IMG/VR virus record: IMGVR_UViG_3300011244_000002
Location: 1 to 45,406 of that record
Origin: a virus
Direction: 5' to 3' (one strand)
Length of the DNA stretch: 45,406 nucleotides
Below are positions 1-7,973 of this stretch, piece after piece. A model generated the notes under the pieces. It had not been told where the DNA came from, ran no database searches, and saw nothing but the letters and a program-made list of their open reading frames with translations. How positions within the stretch are numbered: the first letter of the stretch is position 1; the number at the start of each line of letters is the position of its first letter. The position numbers and the translations under genes were made by a program.

Positions 1-649
1 TGGGGGCAACTCCCGCCCCCGCTTCTCGGCTCGGCGCAGAATCCCGCGGCACGCCCTCGGGCTCAAAAAGTATCGCGCCGGGATTGATCCCGTCTCGAGT
101 ACGGCAGCTAACGACGAACACCCTCCGCCTTCGCTGGGCCAAGCCGAAAAACTGTGCGTCAAGAATCCTCCACGCGGCGGATCTTTTGGGTCCAACAACC
201 AGACCTGCGTCCGGCCATGATCCTGTGTCAGTGCATGGCGCGAGCGGTTCGGATGATCCAACCAGCCCAGCGAGGAAACATCCGAAAGCGTTGTCTTTGG
301 TAGACAGGACGCCAGGCACGTTCTCCCAAACAACAGCAGTTGGGTTGATTCCATGAACCAGCTCCACAAAGGCCATCGTCAGGTTGCCCCTGTGGTCAGC
401 CAGTGAGCCACGCAGGCCCGCCACGCTGAAGGCTTGGCACGGTGTTCCTGCGACCAAAATTTCCACGTCGGGCAGTGCCGCCGGGTCAACGGCGGTCATG
501 TCGCCCAGGTTGGGCACGCCGGGGTAGTGGTGAGCCAGCACGGCGCACGGGAACGGCTCAATCTCAGAGAAGAATCGGGGCGTCCAGCCCAGACGCGACC
601 ACGCCGCTTCAGGTGCGCCGATACCACTGCAAAAGCTTCCGAATTTCAT
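1..649 (-). CDS. DNA (cytosine-5) methyltransferase, N-terminal part, cut by window edge
   Basis: This gene transfers a methyl group from SAM to cytosine C5, most likely to protect phage DNA from host restriction. The 216 visible residues carry the family motifs in order: motif I FCSGIGAPEAAW (6-17), motif IV GTPCQAFS with the catalytic Cys (68-75), motif VI ENVPGV (109-114) and motif VIII QRRRRVF (172-178). The target-recognition domain and motifs IX and X would lie beyond position 1. The ATG at 649 has a good ribosome site (GGAGG, 6 nt upstream). It is transcribed away from the integrase, across the att site. Because that site is judged to be attP, I treat this as a phage gene. Identity is close to certain; target specificity is unknown. 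Confidence 0.94.
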   Translation of the reverse strand, partial: MKFGSFCSGIGAPEAAWSRLGWTPRFFSEIEPFPCAVLAHHYPGVPNLGDMTAVDPAALPDVEILVAGTPCQAFSVAGLRGSLADHRGNLTMAFVELVHGINPTAVVWENVPGVLSTKDNAFGCFLAGLVGSSEPLAPCTDTGSWPDAGLVVGPKRSAAWRILDAQFFGLAQRRRRVFVVSCRTRDGINPGAILFEPEGVPRDSAPSREAGAGVAP

Positions 650-698
650 GACCGCCCTCCTGCCGCGCGGGCGGGGGAGAGGGCGGAGGGGCGTTCAT

Positions 699-976
<278 letters not shown>

Positions 977-1005
977 CGCAGACCGCACCCCGGCATGGAG
1001 GCCGA

Positions 1006-2214
1006 ATGAAGCGCCCGCCCTGGCTCCCGAAGCTCACCGGAAAAGACGAACGGACCCGCGCCGCTCATGGGCTCACACCGAAGATCGACGGCTGGTACAA
1101 GTCCATCGACGGCGACACCCGGTACATCTGCAAGCCCTGCCCGGTGCCTGAGGTGGCCCTGCTGCTGCCCGCTCGGGTAGACGCAATTCGCGAGCGGCTG
1201 AAGGGTGCCGGCGCACCACAGCAGCGCGTTACAGCCGGTACGTTGAGCCTGGAGGACGTCGCCGCCGCCTACCTCGAATGGCTCTACCAGCGGCACACGA
1301 CCGGTGTTCCCCGCAAGCTCGCCCGCCGGACGTACGACGATAACGTGCTCGTGGTTGGCAAGTTCGTCGAGATCGCCGGACCTTCGAAGCCAGCCGATGC
1401 TGTCGGGCCCGCCGCGTTCAGCGCCTACGCTCGCCAGCGTCTCGCCGGCAAGGCACCAAACACCGTTCGCCGTGAAGTCCAGTACCTGGAAGCCTTCGCC
1501 AATTGGGCAGCGCCGGGCAGCCGCAAGGCGGGTCTGCTGCTGCGCCCCTGGCAGTACGGGCAGGACTTCGCCAAGCCGTCCGCCGATGAGATCAGCGCTA
1601 GCGCCGCCGACAGCGACAAGGCGTACAGCCCCGCCCAGCTTCGCGGCGCGTTCCTGGCGGTGAAGGGGTCGCCCCTGCTGCGGGCGGTCGGCTACGTCGC
1701 CCTGTGCGCGGCGATGCAGCCAAAGGACCTCGGCTTGCTGCCCGAGGCGGTGTTGGACCTGGACGCCGGCTTGATCCGCTTCCCGCGCGGCAAGACGGGC
1801 GTCGGGCGTTTGTGTGCCTTGAACCGTGCCGCCGTGCTGGCGGTGCGTGCGTACCTGAAGGTGCGGCCGGCGGCGTCCGAGGATGCGGCTGAACCGCTGC
1901 TGTTTCGAACGGTCAATGGGAAGTGCTGCTACCGCGAGGGAACCGGCGAGGGGGCGCGGGGACGCACCGACCGGCTTGGGTGCGAGTGGAGCGCCGCGAC
2001 GGGGCTTCCGCTGTCGGGGCTTCGAAGCACGTTCGCGACGCACGCGGACGCCTTCCCGGATCAACGGGCGGTCGATACCGTGATGGGTCACAAGTCCGGT
2101 CATTCGGGTCGCTCGGTTCGTTCGAAGCACTACGCTAAACGGGTCGATCCTGAACGGGTGCGGAAGCTGCTGGCGTTCGTTTGGCCGCTGGCATGGGGGC
2201 GGAAGGCGACTTAG
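1006..2214 (+). CDS. int: Tyrosine recombinase (phage integrase), R1-less type
   Basis: It catalyses site-specific integration and probably acts on the adjacent tRNA-Ser core. The 402 residues show an N-terminal arm-binding-like region (about 25-60), a core-binding domain (about 80-190) and a catalytic domain. Catalytic residues visible are Lys263 in the hairpin GKTG, Arg340 in SGLR (where HxxR would be usual), His362 in MGHKSG and the nucleophile Tyr376 in KHYAKR. The first catalytic arginine, normally in a GLRxxEL motif, is missing: residues 237-242 read MQPKDL. I recall similar substitutions in planctomycete integrases and IntDOT-like enzymes. The ATG follows GGAGG at 996-1000. It converges with the minus-strand gene cluster. 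Confidence 0.93.
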   Translation: MKRPPWLPKLTGKDERTRAAHGLTPKIDGWYKSIDGDTRYICKPCPVPEVALLLPARVDAIRERLKGAGAPQQRVTAGTLSLEDVAAAYLEWLYQRHTTGVPRKLARRTYDDNVLVVGKFVEIAGPSKPADAVGPAAFSAYARQRLAGKAPNTVRREVQYLEAFANWAAPGSRKAGLLLRPWQYGQDFAKPSADEISASAADSDKAYSPAQLRGAFLAVKGSPLLRAVGYVALCAAMQPKDLGLLPEAVLDLDAGLIRFPRGKTGVGRLCALNRAAVLAVRAYLKVRPAASEDAAEPLLFRTVNGKCCYREGTGEGARGRTDRLGCEWSAATGLPLSGLRSTFATHADAFPDQRAVDTVMGHKSGHSGRSVRSKHYAKRVDPERVRKLLAFVWPLAWGRKAT

Positions 2215-2338
2215 TCCATTCCCGTTCAAGCCCCTGCACGAACAGCCCCGCGACGGTGTACGTGGTGTACGGTGACGCGCCGAACAACAGGCACGTATCC
2301 TTGACGTACTCCGCTAGTTGGATCAGGTCTGGTTTCAT
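2135..2338 (-). CDS. Small hypothetical protein overlapping the int 3' end
   Basis: A 67-residue reading frame whose N-terminal half looks protein-like, followed by a Pro/Ala-rich tail. Its last 80 bp lie opposite the end of the integrase gene. It would be the last gene of the excisionase/regulator cluster, starting 25 bp after the regulator stops. I do not recognise it and see no clear ribosome site, so it may be spurious. Confidence 0.42.
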   Translation of the reverse strand: MKPDLIQLAEYVKDTCLLFGASPYTTYTVAGLFVQGLEREWTKSPSAPMPAAKRTPAASAPVQDRPV

Positions 2339-2362
2339 AAGAGTGCCGGGGCCGCCAGTTCC

Positions 2363-2647
2363 TCATCGCCCCGGCGGTAGCTCATCGGATTCCCCGGCGT
2401 CCTTCTCGCGTATCGCCAGTCCGAGAACTGACAACATCTTTTCCATCGTCTCGACCTTGGCTTCAGCGTTCCCGTTCAGAAAGTCGTATACCGTAGCCGG
2501 CCGTACCTTCATCTGCTGAGCGAGCCAAAGCCGGCTCTTGCCGAGACGCTTCAACCTCTTTTCGACAGTCTCACGCACGTTGACCATTGTACGCTTCGGC
2601 GTTGTACGGTCAAGCGTACTACGCTTCGGTGGCGACTTTTCTTTCAT
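2363..2647 (-). CDS. XRE-family-like HTH regulator
   Basis: A small DNA-binding protein with a lambda-repressor-like helix-turn-helix (LGKSRLWLAQQMKVRPATVY) followed by a helix with a conserved-looking LGLAI segment. The ATG at 2647 overlaps the stop of the upstream excisionase-like gene (ATGA). An internal ATG at 2587 would give a 75-residue protein and leave a palindrome and direct repeats directly upstream, a typical autoregulatory layout. In this position it is a candidate lysogeny or integration-module regulator. The HTH is clear; the start and the role are not. Confidence 0.75.
   Translation of the reverse strand: MKEKSPPKRSTLDRTTPKRTMVNVRETVEKRLKRLGKSRLWLAQQMKVRPATVYDFLNGNAEAKVETMEKMLSVLGLAIREKDAGESDELPPGR
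2588..2629. promoter_or_regulatory. Palindrome and direct repeats, possible operator
   Basis: AAGCGTA-C-TACGCTT is a perfect 15-bp palindrome at 2612-2626. TACGCTTCGG is repeated at 2590-2599 and 2620-2629, 30 bp apart, and TTGTACG at 2587-2593 and 2602-2608. The block sits just upstream of the internal start of the HTH gene and would suit binding by that regulator. It also lies inside the longer form of the reading frame, so function is inference. Confidence 0.5.
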
Positions 2648-2973
2648 GCCTCGCATCTTACCGCCGCCGCCTTCCGCCGCCTCTCCTCGCGCCCCCGCGC
2701 CAGTACCGCCTTGAACCGCGACACCGCACGGGGCACCACCCGCAACGGCTTCGGCACGGGCTGCCCGGGGATGAACGTCCGCGACTCGCGCCAGCGGTCC
2801 AGCTCATCCCGCTCGATTCGGTAACGCGGGGCCTTCGCTCCCGGCTGCCGGGCGTCGATGGCCGCGATCTCGCGGTTGCGCACCAGGGCGAGCACCGAAT
2901 CCGTGCTCATGTTCAGGATCGCCGCCGCGCCGCCGAGGCTAACCCACGTTCGCGTTGTGCTAATCTTCGGCAT
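2644..2973 (-). CDS. Excisionase-like / MerR-type HTH protein
   Basis: The 109-residue protein starts with a winged-helix DNA-binding domain of the excisionase type: WVSLGGAAAILNMSTDSVLA, then a basic wing region and YRIERDELDRW, followed by a basic tail. Such proteins bend DNA at att sites or act as small regulators. The ATG has AGGGG about 6 nt upstream. It lies between the zinc-finger gene and the XRE regulator and ends with an ATGA overlap. Its place near int supports a directionality-factor role. Confidence 0.75.
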   Translation of the reverse strand: MPKISTTRTWVSLGGAAAILNMSTDSVLALVRNREIAAIDARQPGAKAPRYRIERDELDRWRESRTFIPGQPVPKPLRVVPRAVSRFKAVLARGREERRRKAAAVRCEA

Positions 2974-2976
2974 ACC

Positions 2977-3201
2977 TCACCCCTCTTTCCCGCCGCTGCC
3001 GGGGCCGGCGAGGTCCAGTTGCCCCGTTACCACGCCATCGCGCCGTTCTAGCGAGGAGGCAACGATTGTCCGCAGGTCGCCGGCAAGACGCGCCCCGTGG
3101 CACTTCCGGCACAGGCGATTGATTGGACGTCCTGGCTGCTCCCGGTCGGGTACTTCCGCCGGGCGTTCGTGGCAGATGATGCAAAGGCGTTTCGGTTTCA
3201 T
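2977..3201 (-). CDS. Small zinc-finger-like protein (two CxxC pairs)
   Basis: A 74-residue protein with CIICHERPAE and, about 20 residues on, LCRKCHGARL. The two CxxC pairs suggest a treble-clef or HNH-like zinc knuckle. No HNH catalytic residues are evident, so I do not call it a nuclease. The start overlaps the stop of the upstream gene (ATGA at 3198-3201) and has AGGG upstream. Confidence 0.7.
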   Translation of the reverse strand: MKPKRLCIICHERPAEVPDREQPGRPINRLCRKCHGARLAGDLRTIVASSLERRDGVVTGQLDLAGPGSGGKEG

Positions 3202-3434
3202 GTCCCTGCCCTCGCTCCGTCCGCCTCCGCTTCAACGGCCCGGGAGACCGCCGCGTCACGCTCGGACGTCAGGCGGGAGACGAGAGGCGCGAAGGCTTCT
3301 GCTATCAATCCGGCTTCGGTTGTCTTCCCGTCGTGAATCCCTCGCATGGCTTCCTGTAGGCACTGCCGAACCTTCTCCCACGCTGCCTCAGCAGCCTCCC
3401 GCACCTTCGCCGCCTCGTGCGTGGGGGTGGTCAT
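3198..3434 (-). CDS. Hypothetical helical protein
   Basis: A 78-residue, Ala/Glu-rich, predicted mostly helical protein that I do not recognise. GGAGG lies 7 nt before the ATG, and ATGA overlaps link it to the genes on both sides, so it is part of a translationally coupled early operon. Confidence 0.7.
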   Translation of the reverse strand: MTTPTHEAAKVREAAEAAWEKVRQCLQEAMRGIHDGKTTEAGLIAEAFAPLVSRLTSERDAAVSRAVEAEADGARAGT

Positions 3435-4009
3435 GACAGCGCCTCCGCCAGTTCGGGTTCGCGGGCCGCCGCTTGCCGCTCCTCAACTATGCTGGCGAAC
3501 GCGCGGAGATAGGATGCAACCGCGATGGGCTCATCAAAGTCGTCGTATCCTCGACTGTTCGTGTTGGGCTTCCGTAGCGTCAGTCCGGCCCGCTTGCGAA
3601 TCGCACGACACGACAGCCACTCCAAATGATCGAAGTCATCCAGCGACATCCCAGAGTCGCAGAGAACTTGAAACACCACCGGCATTGGAAGACCAGAGCT
3701 ACGACAGACGTGTTTGGACATCATCTCCCACGTACCAATCAGAAGCCCTCTTGCGTCTCGAAGTTCATCCTCATTTACACCCATTACGCACTGGGCGAGG
3801 ATGCCGCAGTTGCAGCAATCAGTGAGCTGCCATTCGTATCCGTCCTTCGCCTCGATCCGCGCCGCCGCCGCCCGCATCGCTTCCGGTAATGTCTTCGCGT
3901 TCATGGCGTTCTCCTCTTGCATGGCCCTGGCGATCCGCTCGACCAGCCCGTCCTCGGCCTGCTCCATTAGCCGATAGCAGGCGGCGTCGGTGAGGGGCGG
4001 CGGGGTCAT
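3431..4009 (-). CDS. Hypothetical phage protein with Cys-rich centre
   Basis: 192 residues. The start at 4009 is chosen because it makes an ATGA overlap with the previous gene and has GAGG 7 nt upstream; a longer frame exists but its extra part is Arg-rich and lies opposite that gene. A central segment NAKTLPEAMRAAAARIEAKD followed by CCNCGILAQCVMG may bind metal. I recall this kind of domain as common in early regions of high-GC phages but cannot assign a function. Confidence 0.75.
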   Translation of the reverse strand: MTPPPLTDAACYRLMEQAEDGLVERIARAMQEENAMNAKTLPEAMRAAAARIEAKDGYEWQLTDCCNCGILAQCVMGVNEDELRDARGLLIGTWEMMSKHVCRSSGLPMPVVFQVLCDSGMSLDDFDHLEWLSCRAIRKRAGLTLRKPNTNSRGYDDFDEPIAVASYLRAFASIVEERQAAAREPELAEALS

Positions 4010-4218
4010 CGCACGTCCTCGGTGATGGTCACGCGGACGACGCGGGCGCCAGGCTTCTGTGCCATCGAGGATTCCTTGGCGTCGTCCGTCAGCCGAAATA
4101 CCGACACGGGTTCGTCGCCCATGTAGTGGTCGAACCGTCCGGTACGATGCACCACCGCCCACGCCTTCGCGGTGACAGGCTTCGCGAGCTTGCGGGGTTT
4201 CTTCTGTTGCTTCGCCAT
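4006..4218 (-). CDS. Hypothetical small basic protein
   Basis: 70 residues with a Lys-rich start (AKQQKKPRKLAKP). AAGGA lies about 6 nt before the ATG. It is the first gene after the long structured non-coding block, and an 8-bp GC hairpin (4232-4258) stands just upstream of its ribosome site. Function is not recognised. Confidence 0.68.
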   Translation of the reverse strand: MAKQQKKPRKLAKPVTAKAWAVVHRTGRFDHYMGDEPVSVFRLTDDAKESSMAQKPGARVVRVTITEDVR

Positions 4219-4231
4219 CTCTCATCCTTTC

Positions 4232-4731
4232 CCCCGGCGACCCAACCGGCCGCCGGGGCTGTCGCGTACAAGTCGCGGCTCGCGTGTCGAACGCGAATAC
4301 GGCGTGTTAGAGCCGCACGTCGAAGGACGCCGCGATATAAGGGCGAGCGTGCCGCGGCTTCATGGCAGGCGCGGGCACCCTCACGTTACGGAGGGGGTCC
4401 ATGAACTCGCTCGCCCAAAGGGACGCCAGCCGGTTAAGGCTGACGGCCCGGTGCTCGATTCACCCGCCATGGCTAGAGTCGGTGTCACACCGGCCCAGGC
4501 GAATCGAGCCCAAAGGGACACCAGCCGGTTAGGACTGGCGGCCCTGAAACAAAGGCGAGTGGCCCTGCCTTATTCGTCGTATTCGGCAGGCGCCCTCTCG
4601 CAAGAGGGACGCAGCTAAGTCACTCGCCCAAGCCAGCAGCGCCCAGTCACGGACGCCGCCGGCATAAGGCCCCGCCGGGGGAGCGGGGCTGACACGCGCA
4701 ACCGACGCCGGGGAGGGGTAGCCGGCGGTTG
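4232..4731. ncRNA. Candidate large structured RNA with repeated modules
   Basis: About 500 nt without a convincing gene, in a genome where most neighbours overlap. Four long-range stems have unrelated arm sequences: 4275-4281/4310-4316, 4341-4349/4408-4416 (9 bp), 4454-4461/4501-4508 and 4554-4561/4621-4628. Five copies of a GGACGCC...TAAGG motif occur at 4325-4342, 4421-4439, 4516-4533, 4607-4619 and 4651-4669. Copies are preceded by a small hairpin of changing length, e.g. CCC-AAA-GGG against CCCTCT-CGCA-AGAGGG. Strong terminal hairpins lie at 4232-4258, 4669-4689 and 4699-4731. A-rich loops hint at the plus strand, but the strand is unproven. Size and phage setting recall ROOL or GOLLD RNAs, but I see no sequence match. 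Confidence 0.62.
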
Positions 4732-4760
4732 ATATGGTTGCGGTGTCGATGTCCATCACG

Positions 4761-5024
4761 TCACCCCACAGCTTCGCTCCGCACCAGCCCAGCGGATACC
4801 GCTCCCCAAATACGAATGGCGGCGTCAAATCGCATCTCTCTCCACTCCTTGTCCTTGATGGCCCGCTCCTTGTTGCTGTGCAGAAGCTCTACTTGGGCGC
4901 GAAGGCTCTCCAACGTCACGTCCGACTGGCTGGCGATGTCGTTGAGAATGTCAACGTCCTGACACACCAGTGCCGCGACTTGTTGAAACTCACGGGCCAT
5001 TTCTTCGGGGATTTCACGAATCAT
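4761..5024 (-). CDS. Hypothetical coiled-coil-like protein
   Basis: 87 residues, mainly helical and acidic. The ATG at 5024 is preferred over ATG 5030 and GTG 5054 because AAGGA lies 7 nt upstream. It is separated from the next gene downstream by the structured non-coding block. Not recognised. Confidence 0.66.
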   Translation of the reverse strand: MIREIPEEMAREFQQVAALVCQDVDILNDIASQSDVTLESLRAQVELLHSNKERAIKDKEWREMRFDAAIRIWGAVSAGLVRSEAVG

Positions 5025-5103
5025 TTCCATTTCCTTAAAACCCGCTTCCGCCACGATGCTCTACCGGTCGCTCGTCGCGCCAGCGGCAAGGGCGGAGGGG
5101 ACG

Positions 5104-5451
5104 TTACGCGAAGGCGTTCTCCGTGTAGAACTCGCGAAGGCGGACAAGGACGTCGCGTTTCGAGTGCGAGTCGTACTCGTCCGGATCAAACAGCCGTCGT
5201 GCATCTTCGTCCTCTATTTCAAATTCAGACGCCCAATCTGAAAAGCCGATGGCACCAACTTCGTCGCGGCGATGAACACTGCGGCTTTTCGGGTAAATCA
5301 CGAATCGCTCCGGCTGTGAAATCGCATACCAGCCGCACGCGCAACCAACGGTTCCACATTCGTCCTGCGTAACCCAATCCTTCATTTTGAATCTCTCCTC
5401 GGGCACCTGCTCGACAACCTCGATGAGCTTTTTGAATCGCTCGGCGTTCAT
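5104..5451 (-). CDS. Hypothetical phage protein with CGTVGCACGW motif
   Basis: 115 residues. The segment ECGTVGCACGWYA (about 32-44), followed by an acidic C-terminal half, matches a widespread small family in phage early regions with no known role. GGAGG lies 6 nt before the ATG, which overlaps the stop of the Lar-like gene. Confidence 0.75.
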   Translation of the reverse strand: MNAERFKKLIEVVEQVPEERFKMKDWVTQDECGTVGCACGWYAISQPERFVIYPKSRSVHRRDEVGAIGFSDWASEFEIEDEDARRLFDPDEYDSHSKRDVLVRLREFYTENAFA

Positions 5452-6686
5452 CGCGTACCTCCGCTGAAGCCTTCATCGAACCGTTCTACGTCCGCAGCCT
5501 CCCCCGCCGGCACGCCGCCCAGGCTGTCGGCGCGGGGCTTCCCCGCCGCGCCGCGTTCGGCCGCCAGCACGGAGCGGATGGCCGCGACGGCGCCGTCCCG
5601 CGCGTCCCTGTGGCCGCGGCGGTAGTCGGAAGAGAATGGGCCTTTGTCCTGGTCGAAGTAGAGGTACGCCACCGCCGCCACCAGCCGCCCCTCCAGACCG
5701 GGCGTCGGCTGGACACCCGCAACTCGATTCAACTCGTCCACAACGGCCTGCGCTTCCGCGCGGTTGTCCTTCTCCCCGTCGTCGTCGCCACCGATCTTGC
5801 TCAGGGGGATCGCGACCGCGCCGTCGCGGACGATTTCCCAGAAGAATTCCGCCTTGTCGTTCAGGCTGTAGGGACCGATCTCGCCGTGGAGGCTGGCGGA
5901 AATATCGGCCAGCTCGCGACGGTCCTCAGCGGCCTCAGCGCGGATGTCTTTCAGGCTTCGTTCAGTCGCGACGGTGGCGCGGTAGGCGGCGCGGTAGGCG
6001 GCGAGTCGCTCGTCAACCAGCTTGGTAGCTCGCGTGATGTTGCTGCTCCCGGCCACCCACGCCTCACACTGGGCGCTGCGCATGCGACAGACGGATTCCG
6101 CCAGCGGGTCGGCGTTGAGCATCTTCTGAATGTGTTCGACCAGTGCTTCGTCATCGGCTGGTCCCTTCCACGTGAAGCCGACCTTGTACCCAAGGAAGCG
6201 AACGAACCTGCCGCGTTCGTCGATTCTTTCGAGTGCCGCACGTCGCTCATTATCGACACCATGTAGCTCAGCTACCGCCGCCTCCACCACGCCGCGGCTG
6301 GGCGGGGGGACGCGACGATTCCAGGCGGCGACGGCTTCGGCTCTGCTGTTCCAGACCCGGCTCTCGCCAATGCAGCATGACCACCACCAGGCGCCACTGC
6401 GGGAACACTTGAATAGAACCTCGTCACTACCGCACCACGGGCACGCCGCGGGCTTCTCCGTCGCCTGCTCCGCCGCCGGAGCGGGGGCGTCGGCCGCCGC
6501 GTGGCGCAACTCGTGGGGGCGGTAGTAAAGCTGAACCTCGGTTGGGAGGTCGGGCCAGCGCACGCCGACGTTAAGACTGCGAACACTCACCACGGTGCCG
6601 ATGCCGGGGGGCCGGTGCTCGTACCGAACCTTGTCGCCAACCTGGAACGACGTCACTGCGGGGGGTTGCTCATTGATCGTCGTCAT
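5448..6686 (-). CDS. Lar-like restriction-alleviation domain protein
   Basis: 412 residues. An N-terminal SH3/Tudor-like segment (VGDKVRYEHRPPGIGTVVSV, about 17-36) is followed by a Lar-type zinc domain (CPWCGSDEVLF ... SCCIGESRVWNSRAEAVAAW, about 82-125), then helical regions and a C-terminal RRGHRDARDGA segment. Lar proteins of Rac and related prophages relieve host type I restriction; that role here is inferred from the domain. The start at 6686 has GGAGG 8 nt upstream. With the methyltransferase it could form a two-part defence against restriction. The unusual length suggests a multi-domain fusion. Confidence 0.75.
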   Translation of the reverse strand: MTTINEQPPAVTSFQVGDKVRYEHRPPGIGTVVSVRSLNVGVRWPDLPTEVQLYYRPHELRHAAADAPAPAAEQATEKPAACPWCGSDEVLFKCSRSGAWWWSCCIGESRVWNSRAEAVAAWNRRVPPPSRGVVEAAVAELHGVDNERRAALERIDERGRFVRFLGYKVGFTWKGPADDEALVEHIQKMLNADPLAESVCRMRSAQCEAWVAGSSNITRATKLVDERLAAYRAAYRATVATERSLKDIRAEAAEDRRELADISASLHGEIGPYSLNDKAEFFWEIVRDGAVAIPLSKIGGDDDGEKDNRAEAQAVVDELNRVAGVQPTPGLEGRLVAAVAYLYFDQDKGPFSSDYRRGHRDARDGAVAAIRSVLAAERGAAGKPRADSLGGVPAGEAADVERFDEGFSGGTR

Positions 6687-6690
6687 CGCA

Positions 6691-6828
6691 TCAACCTCCA
6701 ATCGCCCACACCAGACCGTACGCCACCATCGCCGCTGCCGCCGTCAGTACCAGAACCCATAGGCATCCCCCTGGCGTCGCGCGGCCGTCGTCGTCATCCG
6801 GGTGATAGGGGTGGTGGTACAGGTTCAT
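6691..6828 (-). CDS. Small single-span membrane protein (45 aa)
   Basis: A 45-residue protein with a His/Asp-rich N-terminus and one hydrophobic segment (CLWVLVLTAAAAMVAYGLVW). GAGGAG lies 7 nt before the ATG, and its stop falls 2 nt before the Lar-like gene's ribosome-site spacer, so the genes are tightly coupled. Function unknown. Confidence 0.62.
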   Translation of the reverse strand: MNLYHHPYHPDDDDGRATPGGCLWVLVLTAAAAMVAYGLVWAIGG

Positions 6829-6839
6829 GACGTCGCTCC

Positions 6840-7064
6840 TCAAGCTGTTGCCGTGTCCAGGAGCACCGACGACCGCGACTCGACAATGACCACCAGGGCT
6901 CGGTAGCCGCGAGCGAGATACTCTTCGGCTTTGCGCTTGGCGCTGGCTTCATCCTGAGCGAATTCGATCAATCGCCAACGTTGCGCCGAACCGAAGCACC
7001 ACACCTGATACCGCACCTCGTCGCGCTCCACCTGCGGGGGCAGGGGGATGGTTGTTTGGGTCAT
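6840..7064 (-). CDS. Hypothetical small protein
   Basis: 74 residues with a YQVWCFGSAQRWRLIEFAQ core and a helical segment that suggest a small alpha/beta fold. GAGG lies 7 nt before the ATG, which overlaps the previous stop (ATGA). Not recognised. Confidence 0.68.
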   Translation of the reverse strand: MTQTTIPLPPQVERDEVRYQVWCFGSAQRWRLIEFAQDEASAKRKAEEYLARGYRALVVIVESRSSVLLDTATA

Positions 7065-7288
7065 CGCAGCGCCTCGATTCGCTCCCGCACCCGGTCACCC
7101 AGCCGCTCCATCCATCTCCGCCACGCGAACAGCAGCCGCCTCTGCGCCGCTCTGGCGTCTTCGCCTTCCGGCAGGGGCTGGCTCACGATCTCGCGGACGC
7201 GATTCATCTCCATCATGGTGAAGCCGATGAGCCTCACCGCCTCCCGCTTCGCGCCGTCCCTGGCGCCGCTCGTCTTCGCGAGCTGCAT
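7061..7288 (-). CDS. Hypothetical helical protein
   Basis: 75 residues, Arg-rich and helical. The start at 7288 is chosen for its strong AAGGAG 6 nt upstream; the longer frame overlaps the upstream gene and is not needed. Function unknown. Confidence 0.65.
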   Translation of the reverse strand: MQLAKTSGARDGAKREAVRLIGFTMMEMNRVREIVSQPLPEGEDARAAQRRLLFAWRRWMERLGDRVRERIEALR

Positions 7289-7355
7289 TTTCTGCTCCTT
7301 CGCCCAACGCCTATCGCGGCGAGGGGCGTACGAATGTGAATCCCCCTTAGCTATC

Positions 7356-7910
7356 TCATTCCCTCGCTTTTGCTGGCACGAAGTGAACCGCACCGGTGCC
7401 GCTACGAACAGCAAGGTCCACCGTGATGGGCCTATCTCGGAATCTGCCAATCCCCTGGTTGCCAACTCGGGTTGATTTCCCAATTAGCTTCTGCCGTTCT
7501 CGCAGCGCCCGGCGACGGCCTTTCCGGACAAGGCTATCCATGCGGTTGCAAGGACTCGGCGCCTTGAGCACAAATCCGGCTTTTGGGAGGACGTCTTCTC
7601 CGCGGTCGAATGCTTCAACCAGCGCCCTCATGGTGGATGGCATGTCGAACCTCTCAACGCGCATCGAGCCATCTTCCTTTGGAAGCTCGACATACGCGAC
7701 GGTGCGGAAAAACAATACCTTTGACGCGCCGAATGAACGTTTGCAGGCTTGGGCGAAAACGCAGGCGCCAGCGTCGGTGCGGGTGGCTTGTTCTACATCC
7801 TTCTGGATGATTAGAACTCGCAAATCCTTGTCTGCATCTACTACTGGCGTATCACCCCAGAGCCTCTTGATTTCGGCGGCCGCCTCTTCCTTGTATTTGG
7901 GTTTTGCCAT
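7356..7910 (-). CDS. Hypothetical phage protein
   Basis: 184 residues. The first 120 form a conserved-looking alpha/beta region (DLRVLIIQKDVEQATRTDAG, then CVFAQACKRSFGASKVLFFR and later RFDMPSTMRALVEAFDRGE); the C-terminal 60 are very basic, suggesting nucleic-acid contact. AGAGG lies 5 nt before the ATG. No function can be assigned. Confidence 0.72.
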   Translation of the reverse strand: MAKPKYKEEAAAEIKRLWGDTPVVDADKDLRVLIIQKDVEQATRTDAGACVFAQACKRSFGASKVLFFRTVAYVELPKEDGSMRVERFDMPSTMRALVEAFDRGEDVLPKAGFVLKAPSPCNRMDSLVRKGRRRALRERQKLIGKSTRVGNQGIGRFRDRPITVDLAVRSGTGAVHFVPAKARE

Positions 7911-7973
7911 CGCGACCTCTTATAAGAATCCCGAGAACTTCCCACGCCTCCGCACCCGCCCGCGCACTACGCT

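Noticed and set aside
4591-4620. Resemblance of one hairpin plus GGGACGC to a c-di-GMP-I riboswitch
   Set aside because: Only the P2-like hairpin and GGGACGC match; the conserved partner strands and receptor are missing, and the motif recurs five times in another arrangement.
4529-4756. A 75-codon minus-strand frame in the non-coding block
   Set aside because: It covers the repeat modules and long stems, has an Arg/Ala-rich random composition and no ribosome site. The RNA structure explains the sequence better.
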